A stretch of 59,699 bases of DNA from Flavobacterium sp. (GTDB taxonomy: Bacteria > Bacteroidota > Bacteroidia > Flavobacteriales > Flavobacteriaceae). The stretch spans positions 1 through 59,699 of the forward strand of contig QQUG01000018.1 of assembly GCA_008501705.1 (NCBI GenBank). The letters run 5' to 3'. The notes under the pieces are model-generated. The model did no database searches. It saw only the letters and a program-made list of their open reading frames with translations, and was not told where the DNA came from. Shown one piece after another: positions 28,631 to 38,116 of the stretch (positions within the stretch are counted from its first letter, which is position 1; each line of letters opens with the position of its first letter). Both the position numbers and the translations under genes were made by a program.

Positions 28631-28713
28631 CAATAAGATAAAGTATTCAGGTTGTTTGATTTTATTCTTTATTATTAATTGAACGACTTTTTAATTTCAT
28701 AACACAAAACACT

Positions 28714-29685
28714 ATGGAAATGGTTAAGATTACCGCCGCAATGGTAAACGAATTGAGACAAAAAACCGGAGCCGGAATGATGGACTGTAAAAAGGCATTG
28801 GTCGAGGCAGAAGGTGATTTTGATAAAGCAATTGAGATCCTTAGAAAAAAAGGACAGAAAATCGCAGAAAAAAGAGCCGATCGTGATTCTAGTGAAGGTG
28901 CTGTTATTGCGAAGGTAAACGACAGTAACACTAAAGGTGCTATTGTATCTCTGAACTGTGAGACCGACTTCGTTGCCAAGAATGATGATTATGTGGCAAT
29001 GGCACATAAAATGGCAGAGATCGCACTGGGAACTTCTTCTAAAGAAGAGTTCATGGCTGCAGACTTCGACGGGATGACTGTGGAAGAAAAACTTACCGAG
29101 CAAACCGGTGTCATTGGAGAAAAAATTGAGATCGGGGCGTATAAAACCCTTGAAGCTCCTTATGTTGGATCGTACATTCACGGTAATAAGATCGCCGCTA
29201 TGGTAGGACTTTCTGCCAAGGTTGACAATGTGGATGTTTTAGCGAAGGACCTTGCTATGCAAATTGCATCTATGGGTGCCACTACATTATCTTACAAAGA
29301 TTTCGATGCAGCCTATATCGCTTCAGAAACAGAAGCTCGCATAGCAGTGATCGAAAAGGATAATATCGAATTAGGTCGTTTAGGTAAAACTTTAAAAAAT
29401 GTTCCTAAATATATCTCCAGAGCACAACTTACCGATGAGGTACTTGCACAGGCCGAGGCAGATATCAAGGCAGAATTGATTGCTGAAGGAAAACCCGAAC
29501 AGATCCTGGACAGGATCGTACCTGGAAAACTGGAGCGATTCATCGCCGATAATACTACTCTGGATCAGGAGCAATGTCTGCTTGACCAGAATTTTATCAA
29601 AGATGAAAAGCAATCTGTTGCCGAGTATGTGAAAACCTATGGGGACGTTGAAGTAGTTAACTTCGAACGTGTTTCTCTGTCTTAA
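28714..29685 (+). CDS. tsf: elongation factor Ts
   Basis: A 323-residue nucleotide exchange factor for EF-Tu. The N-terminal UBA-like domain reads 'LRQKTGAGMMDCKKALVEAEGDFDKAIEILRKKG', and the core has 'SLNCETDFVAKNDDYVAMAHKMA', the EF-Tu contact. It is longer than the E. coli protein, with an extra segment in the second half. Met3 (28720) is an alternative start and fits other EF-Ts N-termini about as well. A strong bidirectional terminator follows 16 bases after the stop. Confidence 0.97.
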   Translation: MEMVKITAAMVNELRQKTGAGMMDCKKALVEAEGDFDKAIEILRKKGQKIAEKRADRDSSEGAVIAKVNDSNTKGAIVSLNCETDFVAKNDDYVAMAHKMAEIALGTSSKEEFMAADFDGMTVEEKLTEQTGVIGEKIEIGAYKTLEAPYVGSYIHGNKIAAMVGLSAKVDNVDVLAKDLAMQIASMGATTLSYKDFDAAYIASETEARIAVIEKDNIELGRLGKTLKNVPKYISRAQLTDEVLAQAEADIKAELIAEGKPEQILDRIVPGKLERFIADNTTLDQEQCLLDQNFIKDEKQSVAEYVKTYGDVEVVNFERVSLS

Positions 29686-29701
29686 GACACACCGAAGAAT
29701 G

Positions 29702-29737
29702 AAAAAAAGCCGTGATCTTGAAATCACGGCTTTTTTT
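29702..29737. terminator. bidirectional terminator between tsf and the trypsin-like gene
   Basis: AAAAAAAGCCGTGAT pairs perfectly with ATCACGGCTTTTTTT around a 6-base loop. The A-run and T-run make it efficient on both strands, serving the two converging genes. Confidence 0.93.
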
Positions 29738-29743
29738 ATTCCC

Positions 29744-31129
29744 TTAATTAAAATAGGATAACGTAAGGTAAGCTGTATTAATGTATTTCAGCTCCTTAGA
29801 ATATGCTCTTACCCGAAACTTTCCACGATCATAGAAATGAACGTCGAAGTACTTGATATCATGAGCAGGATTAACAGTCACGGCGAAATCCCTGAACTTA
29901 GTAAAAACTCCGGGACTGGTCTCTTTGTCTATCAATACCGATATTTTCGAGGTGTTTAATTTGTTTGGATAATTGTCTACATAAAACCAAATGGTCCCCC
30001 CTGCTGTTTTATCGATATTGAAAGATTTATATCGCTTGGTTTTGTTGGGTATCAGGTTTTCATTTTTAGCTGGAGACAAATGTGAAAAGAATATCTGCGA
30101 TTTCACGTAAAAATCACCAGTTGAGGTTGAAGGTGGAGAAATAGGTTTTTTGTTCCGAGCAGCAATAAGGTCGTTGATCTCTTTTACCGTTTTAATGGGT
30201 TGTTGCACTCCTCTTACCGTGTTAATTGATGAAGATCTACTTGGAAGTGATAGTCCATTTGCTATTAGTTCACTATGAGCTTTACTATCGATAGCCGAAA
30301 TATAGTACATCCCGTTAATCCCGCCAACCAAACCAATTCCGGTAGATTTACCTTTGGCAGTGGCGATCCCAATAACCTTATTTTCTTCATTAAATACCGG
30401 GCCACCACTATTCCCCGGATGAATTTCGGCATCTGTTTTTATATAGCCGTAATCCGAATTGAGGACATAGTCATTTCCACTCATAATACCAACACTAATG
30501 GTACTGAGGTCTTTCATCATGAGATCGGCATTTCCTTTAAACTGTGCAGGATAACCATATACACAAAGACGTTCCCCCTGGCTAACATTATCCGAATTGC
30601 CAATAGGAACTGTGGTGAATTTCCGGCGAATTGGATTTCCTTCCATATCGCTTACAATTTTGAGTAGTGCTCCGTCGTAAGTTCCGGTACCTATGGAAAC
30701 TACTTCTGCAATGTACAGATCGTAATCGTTCTCCCCTTTCCCATGAAATACCTGGATTACTGGCACTGTGTAGCCGGCATTATAGACCTTAAGCAGATCT
30801 TTGCTCTGCACTATTTCGTCTGAATAAACCGAAATAGTTGATTTTTTTACGTTGTTTTCGGTGAAATCGTAATCGAGGTAACCCTTTACACTGGTTTCTA
30901 CCACATGCTTGTTGGTAAAGAGATACCCGTCTTCAGTAACAATAAATCCAGACCCCCTGCTAAGGTAGCCTTTGCCAGCCTCTATTTTCTCCAGTTCAGG
31001 ATCGAAGAGCACCACCTTAACGACTCCTTGATAATATTTAGCGGCTATTAATTTTGTGTCAAGTCCTTTCTCTTTACAGGAAATAAGGACCAATAACACT
31101 AACAAGCAGGACAATTTATTCATAGTCAT
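29744..31129 (-). CDS. trypsin-like serine protease (S1C-like), lipoprotein
   Basis: The ORF runs up to 31246, but an ATG at 31129 (or 31123) gives a clear lipoprotein signal ('MNKLSCLLVLLVLISC'); the upstream 39 residues are not a plausible start. The mature protein has a trypsin fold with the catalytic His in 'LFTNKHVVET', the Asp in 'TYDGALLKIV' and the Ser in 'HPGNSGGPVFNE', as in HtrA/DegP-like enzymes. No PDZ domain is seen. Instead the C-terminal 140 residues form an extra beta-rich domain. The protein is probably anchored in the envelope. It sits on the opposite strand between tsf and pyrH, interrupting an otherwise standard gene order. Confidence 0.87.
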   Translation of the reverse strand: MTMNKLSCLLVLLVLISCKEKGLDTKLIAAKYYQGVVKVVLFDPELEKIEAGKGYLSRGSGFIVTEDGYLFTNKHVVETSVKGYLDYDFTENNVKKSTISVYSDEIVQSKDLLKVYNAGYTVPVIQVFHGKGENDYDLYIAEVVSIGTGTYDGALLKIVSDMEGNPIRRKFTTVPIGNSDNVSQGERLCVYGYPAQFKGNADLMMKDLSTISVGIMSGNDYVLNSDYGYIKTDAEIHPGNSGGPVFNEENKVIGIATAKGKSTGIGLVGGINGMYYISAIDSKAHSELIANGLSLPSRSSSINTVRGVQQPIKTVKEINDLIAARNKKPISPPSTSTGDFYVKSQIFFSHLSPAKNENLIPNKTKRYKSFNIDKTAGGTIWFYVDNYPNKLNTSKISVLIDKETSPGVFTKFRDFAVTVNPAHDIKYFDVHFYDRGKFRVRAYSKELKYINTAYLTLSYFN

Positions 31130-31333
31130 GATTTTATATTTCACTTCAGGGGAATCAAGTATAAAAATAGGAATAGTATTTAAAACATCAAGAGTGAAAC
31201 AAATCATTTGAATAAATCTAAGTAGCGATTGCAAGAAGTATAACAAAGTTTGATATGTTCCGAAATCCGGTTATTGTTTCAGGATCTATTGGATTTGTGA
31301 AATTATAATTCAGAAATCATGCATAATTTTCGC

Positions 31334-31341
31334 TATTTTTG
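31334..31341 (+). promoter_or_regulatory. -7 promoter element for pyrH-frr
   Basis: TATTTTTG matches TAnnTTTG and lies 17 bases before the pyrH ATG. No -33 TTG is found at the usual distance. Confidence 0.45.
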
Positions 31342-31358
31342 CTGCAACAAAATCCGCT

Positions 31359-32066
31359 ATGCAGTATAAAAGAATTCTATTAAAACTCTCGGGTGAAGCC
31401 CTAATGGGAAACAGACAATACGGTATAGATCCCGATCGATTACAGGAATATGCTAAAGAGATCAAAGAAATAACCGATAAAGGTGTGGAAGTTGCCGTAG
31501 TAATTGGCGGCGGAAACATTTTTAGAGGATTAGCCGGGGCCAGTCGTGGTATGGACAGGGTGCAGGGAGATCATATGGGGATGCTGGCCACAGTTATAAA
31601 TGGCCTCGCTTTACAGAGTGCCCTGGAAGACGAAGATATTCCCACCCGTTTACAAAGTGCCATTAAAATAAATGAAGTAGCCGAACCTTTTATAAGGCGT
31701 AAAGCAATAAGGCATCTCGAAAAAGGCAGGGTTGTGATCTTTGGAGGTGGAACAGGAAATCCGTATTTTACTACAGATTCGGCAGCCGTTCTTCGTGCGA
31801 TTGAGATTGGAGCAGAAGTTATTCTGAAAGGCACTCGAGTGGATGGTATCTACACTAGCGACCCGGAAAAGAATATGGATGCTACCAAGTTCGACAATAT
31901 TAGTTTCGAAGACGTGCTTCAAAAAGGACTGAAGGTTATGGACACGACAGCCTTCACCTTGAGTCAGGAAAACGAATTACCAATTATTGTCTTCGACATG
32001 AACACCAGGGGAAATTTGTACAAGGTGGTATCGGGAGAAAAAATTGGCACAAAAGTAAATTTGTAA
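31359..32066 (+). CDS. pyrH: uridylate kinase (UMP kinase)
   Basis: A 235-residue amino-acid-kinase-fold enzyme that makes UDP from UMP with ATP. Motifs: '[13 protein letters not shown]' at the N-terminus, '[11 protein letters not shown]', '[16 protein letters not shown]', '[20 protein letters not shown]' and '[17 protein letters not shown]'. Normal hexameric-type length. frr follows after 43 bases, the standard pair. Confidence 0.98.
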   Translation: MQYKRILLKLSGEALMGNRQYGIDPDRLQEYAKEIKEITDKGVEVAVVIGGGNIFRGLAGASRGMDRVQGDHMGMLATVINGLALQSALEDEDIPTRLQSAIKINEVAEPFIRRKAIRHLEKGRVVIFGGGTGNPYFTTDSAAVLRAIEIGAEVILKGTRVDGIYTSDPEKNMDATKFDNISFEDVLQKGLKVMDTTAFTLSQENELPIIVFDMNTRGNLYKVVSGEKIGTKVNL

Positions 32067-32109
32067 CTTTGGTTTGATTTTTGAAAAAGGATCTTTAAAA
32101 TTTTAAATC

Positions 32110-32664
32110 ATGGAAGAAGAAATTAAATTCATAGTAGACAGCACCAGGGAGAATATGGGAAATGCCCTTAAGCACCTGGAGAAGAAGTTAGTCAACATTA
32201 GGGCTGGTAAGGCCTCTCCATCGATGGTTTCTTCGGTAATGGTAGATTATTATGGCACCCCTACCCCATTAAACCAGGTCGCGAACGTGAATACTCCGGA
32301 CGGAATGACAATATCCATTCAGCCATGGGAAAAATCTTTGATTCCCGAAATCGAAAAGGGGATCATGGTAGCAAACCTTGGATTTAATCCAATGAATAAT
32401 GGCGAAAGTGTTATTATAAACGTACCTCCGTTAACCGAGGAGCGTAGAAAAGAACTTGCCAAGCAAGCCAAGCACGAGGCAGAAGAGTCGAAGATCGGGG
32501 TACGAAATGACCGAAAGAACGCTATGAATGAAATTAAGGAACTCGATATTTCTGAAGACATGAAATCTAATCTGGAAATTGATATTCAGGCAATGACCGA
32601 TAACCACATAAAGAAGATCGACGAGATCTTCAGTGTGAAAGAAAAAGAGATCATGACCGTCTAA
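32110..32664 (+). CDS. frr: ribosome recycling factor
   Basis: A 184-residue factor that, with EF-G, splits the ribosome after termination. The three-helix bundle and small beta domain are recognisable by 'LVNIRAGKASPSMV', 'YYGTPTPLNQVANV', 'IQPWEKSLIPEIEKGI' and 'PPLTEERRKELAKQAKHEAE', followed by 'VRNDRKNAMNEIKEL'. It ends the pyrH-frr unit with a terminator about 30 bases later. Confidence 0.98.
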   Translation: MEEEIKFIVDSTRENMGNALKHLEKKLVNIRAGKASPSMVSSVMVDYYGTPTPLNQVANVNTPDGMTISIQPWEKSLIPEIEKGIMVANLGFNPMNNGESVIINVPPLTEERRKELAKQAKHEAEESKIGVRNDRKNAMNEIKELDISEDMKSNLEIDIQAMTDNHIKKIDEIFSVKEKEIMTV

Positions 32665-32691
32665 ATAATATAAGTACATTGTACATAATTG

Positions 32692-32717
32692 GAAAAGCGG
32701 CTAATATGCCGCTTTCT
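32692..32717 (+). terminator. terminator after frr
   Basis: AAAGCGGC pairs with GCCGCTTT around TAATAT. The following bases are T-rich but mixed. Confidence 0.7.
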
Positions 32718-32753
32718 TCATAATTTAACCTGTTATCTATCGTTTGTAAGTCC

Positions 32754-34019
32754 ATGCGTCCGTATCTCTTAGTATTAGTAATGCTAATGCCTTTTATAAT
32801 GAAGGCACAACAGCCGGCCATCCAGACACAGCAGGATACAACCGCAACCAAACCCGAACAGAAAATCAGTCCTTTCAAGACGGGATTCTATCCCCTGGGA
32901 TTCTTCGACATCGATCTGCGCTACTTTATAAAATATAATAATTATGAAGGGTTTCGCCTCGGTATTGGCGGAATTACAAATGAGAGATTATTCGAAGACT
33001 TTAAAATTGGCGGATACCTTGCCCGTGGATTTAAGGACGAAGATTTTAAATTCAGTTTAGGAGGAAGTGTTCGTGTGAATAAGGAGCATAACACCTGGAT
33101 CAATTCCTACTATTTCGATGATATCAGGGAAATAGGTACTATGAAATTTCTCACCGATGACCGGGTGTATTCTGTATTCGAGCCCCGTTTACTCAATGTG
33201 ACACAGTTTTATAAATACCGCACCATCATGGCTAATATTCAGCATGAATTCTCTCCAAAGATGTTGGGTGAATTAAGGGTAGCACACACTAAGATAGACC
33301 AGATAGAGGATTACCAGTTCGTGGATGACGGGATGGCGTATAGTGCTTACGAAACTTCCGAAGTAACTGCTTCTGTGCGTGTTAGTCCGAAAACCAATTT
33401 TATAACCATAGATGATGGCCGTGTTGAGTATTTTGATGGTTTTCCTAAGATAAGTGCTCAGGTAACTCAAAGTTTTCCCGGTATTGGCGGGAGTGACTTC
33501 ACCTACACTAAATTTGGTCTTAAGCTCGATTATTATATTAAACGCACCAACCTTTCTTCTACCAATATTCTGCTTGAGGGCGATTATGCTACCGGGGATA
33601 TTCCGCTCACTCATCTTTTTCACGCTTATCCCAATAGCCCTACCAAAGACGAGATCCTTCAGCGTTTTTCGGTGGCAGGAAGACGTAGTTTTGAGACCAT
33701 GTATTTTGGAGAGTTCTTTTCCGATCAATTATTAACTCTGCAAGTGAAGCACAGTTTAAGAAGGTTTTATTTTTCCGAATTCTTCCAGCCGGAACTGGTA
33801 TTGATAAGCCGTCATGCACTTGGAGATATGTCTAATCCGGACCGTCATATTGGTATCCCATTTAATACCCTGGAAAATTTCTATTCGGAATCAGGCCTGG
33901 AATTAAACAGGTTATTGTTCGGTTTTGGACTTAGCTTCGCGTATCGTTACGGTTTTTATCATCTTCCCGATTTCGAAGATAATATCTCTTTTAAGTTCAC
34001 TTTCTACCTTAAATTATAA
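32754..34019 (+). CDS. DUF5686-type outer-membrane barrel protein (short form)
   Basis: A 421-residue protein with a signal peptide ('LLVLVMLMPFIMKAQ'). After a Gln/Thr-rich linker comes the barrel region of DUF5686: 'GFYPLGFFDIDLRYF', 'NYEGFRLGIGGITNERLF', 'FKIGGYLARGFKDEDFKFSLGG', then many aromatic strands and a C-terminal strand ending 'ISFKFTFYLKL'. Full-length DUF5686 proteins usually exceed 800 residues and carry a carboxypeptidase-regulatory-like domain in front. Here only the barrel half is present, yet with its own signal peptide, so it looks like a natural short version rather than a truncation. Function is unknown; such barrels are thought to sit in the outer membrane. Confidence 0.82.
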   Translation: MRPYLLVLVMLMPFIMKAQQPAIQTQQDTTATKPEQKISPFKTGFYPLGFFDIDLRYFIKYNNYEGFRLGIGGITNERLFEDFKIGGYLARGFKDEDFKFSLGGSVRVNKEHNTWINSYYFDDIREIGTMKFLTDDRVYSVFEPRLLNVTQFYKYRTIMANIQHEFSPKMLGELRVAHTKIDQIEDYQFVDDGMAYSAYETSEVTASVRVSPKTNFITIDDGRVEYFDGFPKISAQVTQSFPGIGGSDFTYTKFGLKLDYYIKRTNLSSTNILLEGDYATGDIPLTHLFHAYPNSPTKDEILQRFSVAGRRSFETMYFGEFFSDQLLTLQVKHSLRRFYFSEFFQPELVLISRHALGDMSNPDRHIGIPFNTLENFYSESGLELNRLLFGFGLSFAYRYGFYHLPDFEDNISFKFTFYLKL

Positions 34020-34052
34020 ACTCCTTAACAACGTATGTACAAGGGTTTTTAA

Positions 34053-34060
34053 TACCTTTG
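34053..34060 (+). promoter_or_regulatory. -7 promoter element for the RND/MMPL gene
   Basis: TACCTTTG matches TAnnTTTG and lies 24 bases before the TTG start codon, so the leader would be very short. This supports the TTG start. Confidence 0.5.
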
Positions 34061-34083
34061 CGCGACCGTAAATTAAGCCGGGT

Positions 34084-36483
34084 TTGGACAAAGCTTTCAG
34101 TATTGGATTCTGGAGTGCAGTTGCAAGATTTATTCTGCGTAACCGCACCCTACTCCTTATTGTAATTGGTCTAATTACGGTATTACTCGCTTCTCAGTGG
34201 AAACATATGCGGTTCACTTATACCGAAGCGAATCTACTTCCGGATGATCATGAGGTTAATGTTCAGTATAATAAATTTCTGGACGAATTTGGAGAGGAAG
34301 GTAACCTCATTGTTCTTGGGGTGAAAGACACCACTTTATTCACTCCGGAAAATTTTACCGAATGGAATCTGTTATCTGAAGACCTGCGAAAAGCTCCGGA
34401 AGTCGATCTTACCCTGTCGATCGGTGATCTTAAAAAGCTTCAGAAACAAAAAGACTCCGAAGGTTTCGAACTGGTTCCATTTATTCAGGATACGGTATTC
34501 ACCAAAGAGAACCTGGCTCGCTATACCTATGAACTTTTCAATAAATTGCCATTCTACAACGGATTGATCTACAGTCCGGACAAGAGCTCGGTTCGAACCG
34601 CCATCTACCTTAACAAGGATATCGTAAATACTTCGGTGCGAAAGGATTTTATAGACAAAGTTCTGGTTCCTCGTATTAATGAGTTTGAAACCAAAACCGG
34701 AATAAATGTATACACCTCCGGTATGCCGTACATTAGGACCCTAAACTCACAAAATATCATAGATGAGATCGGGATGTTTATCGGTGCTGCCTTATTAGTG
34801 ACTTCGTTGATCTTCTTCTTCTTTTTCAGATCCTTCAGGGCTACTTTAATTTCTATGGTTACAGTGATCATTGGGGTTATGTGGGCCTTCGGAATTCTGG
34901 GTCTGTTACATTACGAGATCACGGTGCTTACGGCACTAATTCCACCCCTTATCATCGTAATTGGAATCCCCAACTGTATCTTTCTCATAAATAAATATCA
35001 GCAAGAGATAAAAAATCACGGAAACCAGGCCAAATCGCTTCAGCGAGTTATTAGTAAGGTTGGAAATGCCACGTTGATGACCAATGTGACCACCGCATCC
35101 GGTTTTGCCACTTTCATGCTTACCAATAGCAAACTTCTGAAAGAATTTGGTGCAGTAGCATCTATCAATATCATTGCTATTTTTCTGCTTAGTTTATTCA
35201 TCATTCCAATTGTGTACAGCTATATGGCAGTGCCGAAATACAAGCATCTTAAACACCTCAATAAGCAATGGATCGGGAAGTTTGTGAAATGGATGGAACG
35301 TATGGTAAAGGAGCATCGTATTGCGATCTATGTTTCGGCGATCGCGTTGCTATGTGCCAGTATCATCGGAATTTACAATATTCATATTTCCGGGAGTCTT
35401 ATAGAAGATATGCCTAAAACGAAAGAATTTTACAGTGATATAAAATTCTACGAAGCCGAATACGAAGGCATCATGCCACTCGAAATAATGGTGGACACCA
35501 AACGAAAAAAAGGTGTGATGAAGCTGGCTACACTTAGACGAATTGATGAACTCCAGGAATATATCAACGACATACCCGAATTTGCCAGGCCTATTTCTAT
35601 AGCCGAATTAGTGAAATACTCCAAACAGGCTTTTTACAACAACAATCCCGAATATTACCAGCTACCTAATAGCCAGGAGCGCACCTTTATTTTGTCAAGT
35701 GCGAAAAGCAGCGCCGAGAGTGCTAATTTACTCTCGTCCTATGTGGATTCCACGGGACAATTTGCCCGAATAACTACTTTTATGAAGGACACCGAAACAG
35801 AACGTTTCGACCGCATAGAAGAAGACCTGCTTGCCGAAATTGCCAAGATCTTCCCCGAAGACCGGTACGAAGTTTCTGTTACAGGAAAAGCTCTCGTCTT
35901 TCAGAAAGGCACCAAATACCTTGTGCGCAATCTCATTATTTCATTATCCCTGGCCGTATTGTTGATCGCTATATTTATGGCCTGGATGTTCCGTAGCTTC
36001 CGTATGATATTGGTTTCTCTTATTCCCAACCTGCTCCCTCTTCTCATCACGGCAGGACTTATGGGATTCCTGGGCGTACCGATCAAGCCATCAACTATCC
36101 TGGTATTCAGTATTGCATTTGGGATATCTGTAGACGACACCATACATTTTTTGGCGAAGTACCGGCAGGAACTCATTGCCAGTAACTGGAAGATAAAGAG
36201 GTCTGTGTACGCAGCATTAAAAGAAACCGGAGTAAGTATGTTTTACACCTCCATTGTCCTATTCTTCGGATTTTCGGTATTTACCATTTCCAGTTTTGGA
36301 GGAACTGTAGCCCTGGGAGCTCTGGTTTCGGCTACTTTATTGTTTGCGATGCTCGCGAATTTACTTCTGCTGCCTTCACTTCTGTTATCTTTGGAAAGAA
36401 ATATTGCCAATAAGGAAACCTTGAAAAAACCTGCGTTAAAGATCATTCCGGACCAGGAAGATGAACTTGAAGAGGACTCCTGA
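34084..36483 (+). CDS. RND/MMPL-superfamily exporter (hopanoid/patched-like), TTG start
   Basis: A 799-residue protein with the two-fold RND plan: a helix at about 20-40, a large periplasmic loop, five helices around 230-390, then a repeat of the same order in the second half (helix near 415, loop, five helices around 620-770). 'GIPNCIFLINKYQQEI' and 'FGISVDDTIHFLAKYRQEL' are the equivalent TM4-region motifs. Single-gene MMPL-type RND proteins often move lipids or hydrophobic compounds. The start is a TTG: an in-frame TAA lies 15 bases upstream and the next ATG would remove the first helix. The C-terminus is acidic and cytoplasmic. Substrate is not known. Confidence 0.9.
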   Translation: MDKAFSIGFWSAVARFILRNRTLLLIVIGLITVLLASQWKHMRFTYTEANLLPDDHEVNVQYNKFLDEFGEEGNLIVLGVKDTTLFTPENFTEWNLLSEDLRKAPEVDLTLSIGDLKKLQKQKDSEGFELVPFIQDTVFTKENLARYTYELFNKLPFYNGLIYSPDKSSVRTAIYLNKDIVNTSVRKDFIDKVLVPRINEFETKTGINVYTSGMPYIRTLNSQNIIDEIGMFIGAALLVTSLIFFFFFRSFRATLISMVTVIIGVMWAFGILGLLHYEITVLTALIPPLIIVIGIPNCIFLINKYQQEIKNHGNQAKSLQRVISKVGNATLMTNVTTASGFATFMLTNSKLLKEFGAVASINIIAIFLLSLFIIPIVYSYMAVPKYKHLKHLNKQWIGKFVKWMERMVKEHRIAIYVSAIALLCASIIGIYNIHISGSLIEDMPKTKEFYSDIKFYEAEYEGIMPLEIMVDTKRKKGVMKLATLRRIDELQEYINDIPEFARPISIAELVKYSKQAFYNNNPEYYQLPNSQERTFILSSAKSSAESANLLSSYVDSTGQFARITTFMKDTETERFDRIEEDLLAEIAKIFPEDRYEVSVTGKALVFQKGTKYLVRNLIISLSLAVLLIAIFMAWMFRSFRMILVSLIPNLLPLLITAGLMGFLGVPIKPSTILVFSIAFGISVDDTIHFLAKYRQELIASNWKIKRSVYAALKETGVSMFYTSIVLFFGFSVFTISSFGGTVALGALVSATLLFAMLANLLLLPSLLLSLERNIANKETLKKPALKIIPDQEDELEEDS

Positions 36484-36509
36484 TTTGTTGTTGGTTTTCT
36501 AACTAAAAA

Positions 36510-36517
36510 GTATCTTT
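36510..36517 (+). promoter_or_regulatory. -7 promoter element for asnS
   Basis: TATCTTTA fits the relaxed TAnnTTTR form and lies 20 bases before the asnS ATG. Confidence 0.35.
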
Positions 36518-36537
36518 ACGCCTTCAAAACTATATAC

Positions 36538-37980
36538 ATGCAGCATATTGAAATTAGTAAGATATTGACAAGTAAGCCTGCCGCTATCGAAATAACGGTT
36601 AAGGGATGGGTTCGTTCGTTTAGAAGCAATCGTTTTATTGCCCTGAACGATGGTTCAACGATCAAGAACCTCCAATGTGTAGTCGATTTCGAAAACTTCG
36701 ATGAAAAGTTACTCGACAAAATAACAGTTGGTGCTGCAATAGCGGTATCCGGAGAACTGGTAGCAAGTCTGGGACAGGGACAAGATGTTGAGATCCAGGT
36801 TGAAAAGATAGAGATCCTGGGAGAGGCCGATCCGGAGGAAGTAAAACTAACGATTTTAAGTCCGAAGCGTCATACCCTCGAAACTCTAAGAGAACAGGCG
36901 CACCTGAGAATTCGCACCAACACCTTTGGGGCTATTATGAGGGTTCGGTCGAAATTGGCCTTTGCGGTTCATGAGTATTTTCAGAAGAACAATTTCCATT
37001 ATTTCCATTCTCCAATTATAACGGGAAGTGATGCTGAAGGCGCCGGTGAAATGTTCAGAGTATCCGTTCTGGATCCTAAATCCCCACCACTAAACGATGC
37101 GGGTGAAGTGGATTATAAGCAGGATTTTTTCGAAAAAGAATCCAACCTAACCGTTAGCGGCCAATTAGAAGCCGAAACCTATGCGATGGGGCTGGGAAAA
37201 GTGTACACATTTGGGCCCACTTTCAGGGCAGAGAACAGTAACACTTCCCGTCATCTGGCTGAGTTCTGGATGATAGAACCCGAAATGGCCTTCTTCGATC
37301 TTGATGCCAATATGGATCTCGCTGAGGATTTTATAAAATATGTGGTAAAATACGCCCTGGACCATTGTGCAGACGACCTGGAGTTTCTTGAAAACAGGCT
37401 ATTACAGGAAGAGAAGAATAAGCCACAGGCAGAGCGAAGCGAGATGACCCTTAGGGATAAACTAAAGTTCATTATCGAAAATAACTTCAAACGCGTAACG
37501 TATACCGAGGCTATTGAGATCCTGAAGCGCAGTAAACCTAACCAGAAGAAGAAATTCAAGTTCCTTATAGACGAATGGGGAGCCGATCTGCAGAGTGAAC
37601 ATGAGCGCTTTCTTGTTGAAAAGCATTTTAAATGTCCGGTGATACTTTTTGATTACCCTGCTAAGATCAAAGCATTCTATATGCGATTGAACGACGATGG
37701 GAAGACGGTTAGAGCCATGGACATACTGTTTCCGGGCATAGGTGAGATAGTAGGAGGCTCGCAGCGGGAAGAGCGGTATGATGTATTGTTAGATAAGATG
37801 AAAGCGATGGACATTTCTGAAGAAGAGCTTTACTGGTACCTGGACCTGCGGAAATTTGGAACCTGTGTTCACAGTGGATTTGGCCTGGGTTTTGAGAGAT
37901 TGGTACAGTTTGTTACCGGGATGGGAAATATACGGGATGTGATCCCTTACCCAAGAACTCCGGGTAATGCGGAATTCTAG
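36538..37980 (+). CDS. asnS: asparagine--tRNA ligase
   Basis: A 480-residue class IIb synthetase. The N-terminal OB-fold (1-105; 'KGWVRSFRSNRFIALNDGS') binds the anticodon. The catalytic domain has motif 2 'FGPTFRAENSNTSRHLAEFWMIEPE' and motif 3 'GFGLGFERLVQFVTGMGNIRDV', with a 'YPRTPGNAEF' end typical of AsnRS. With a dedicated AsnRS the cell can charge tRNA-Asn directly. It is a single gene with its own terminator. Confidence 0.98.
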   Translation: MQHIEISKILTSKPAAIEITVKGWVRSFRSNRFIALNDGSTIKNLQCVVDFENFDEKLLDKITVGAAIAVSGELVASLGQGQDVEIQVEKIEILGEADPEEVKLTILSPKRHTLETLREQAHLRIRTNTFGAIMRVRSKLAFAVHEYFQKNNFHYFHSPIITGSDAEGAGEMFRVSVLDPKSPPLNDAGEVDYKQDFFEKESNLTVSGQLEAETYAMGLGKVYTFGPTFRAENSNTSRHLAEFWMIEPEMAFFDLDANMDLAEDFIKYVVKYALDHCADDLEFLENRLLQEEKNKPQAERSEMTLRDKLKFIIENNFKRVTYTEAIEILKRSKPNQKKKFKFLIDEWGADLQSEHERFLVEKHFKCPVILFDYPAKIKAFYMRLNDDGKTVRAMDILFPGIGEIVGGSQREERYDVLLDKMKAMDISEEELYWYLDLRKFGTCVHSGFGLGFERLVQFVTGMGNIRDVIPYPRTPGNAEF

Positions 37981-38048
37981 ATGTAAGTGAATTTCAGGCC
38001 TTTCCTGAATCGTTTGCATAAGCCTCAAAAAAATCACAAGCTTTTATT

Positions 38049-38088
38049 AAAAACGGTACACTTTCCCTGTAAAGTAGACCGTTTTTTT
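38049..38088 (+). terminator. terminator after asnS
   Basis: AAAACGGT and ACTTT pair with AAAGT and ACCGTTTT, with a symmetric 2-base internal loop, and end in a run of eight T. Confidence 0.85.
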
Positions 38089-38116
38089 TAAATTTATATA
38101 TCACTATATTCAACCT

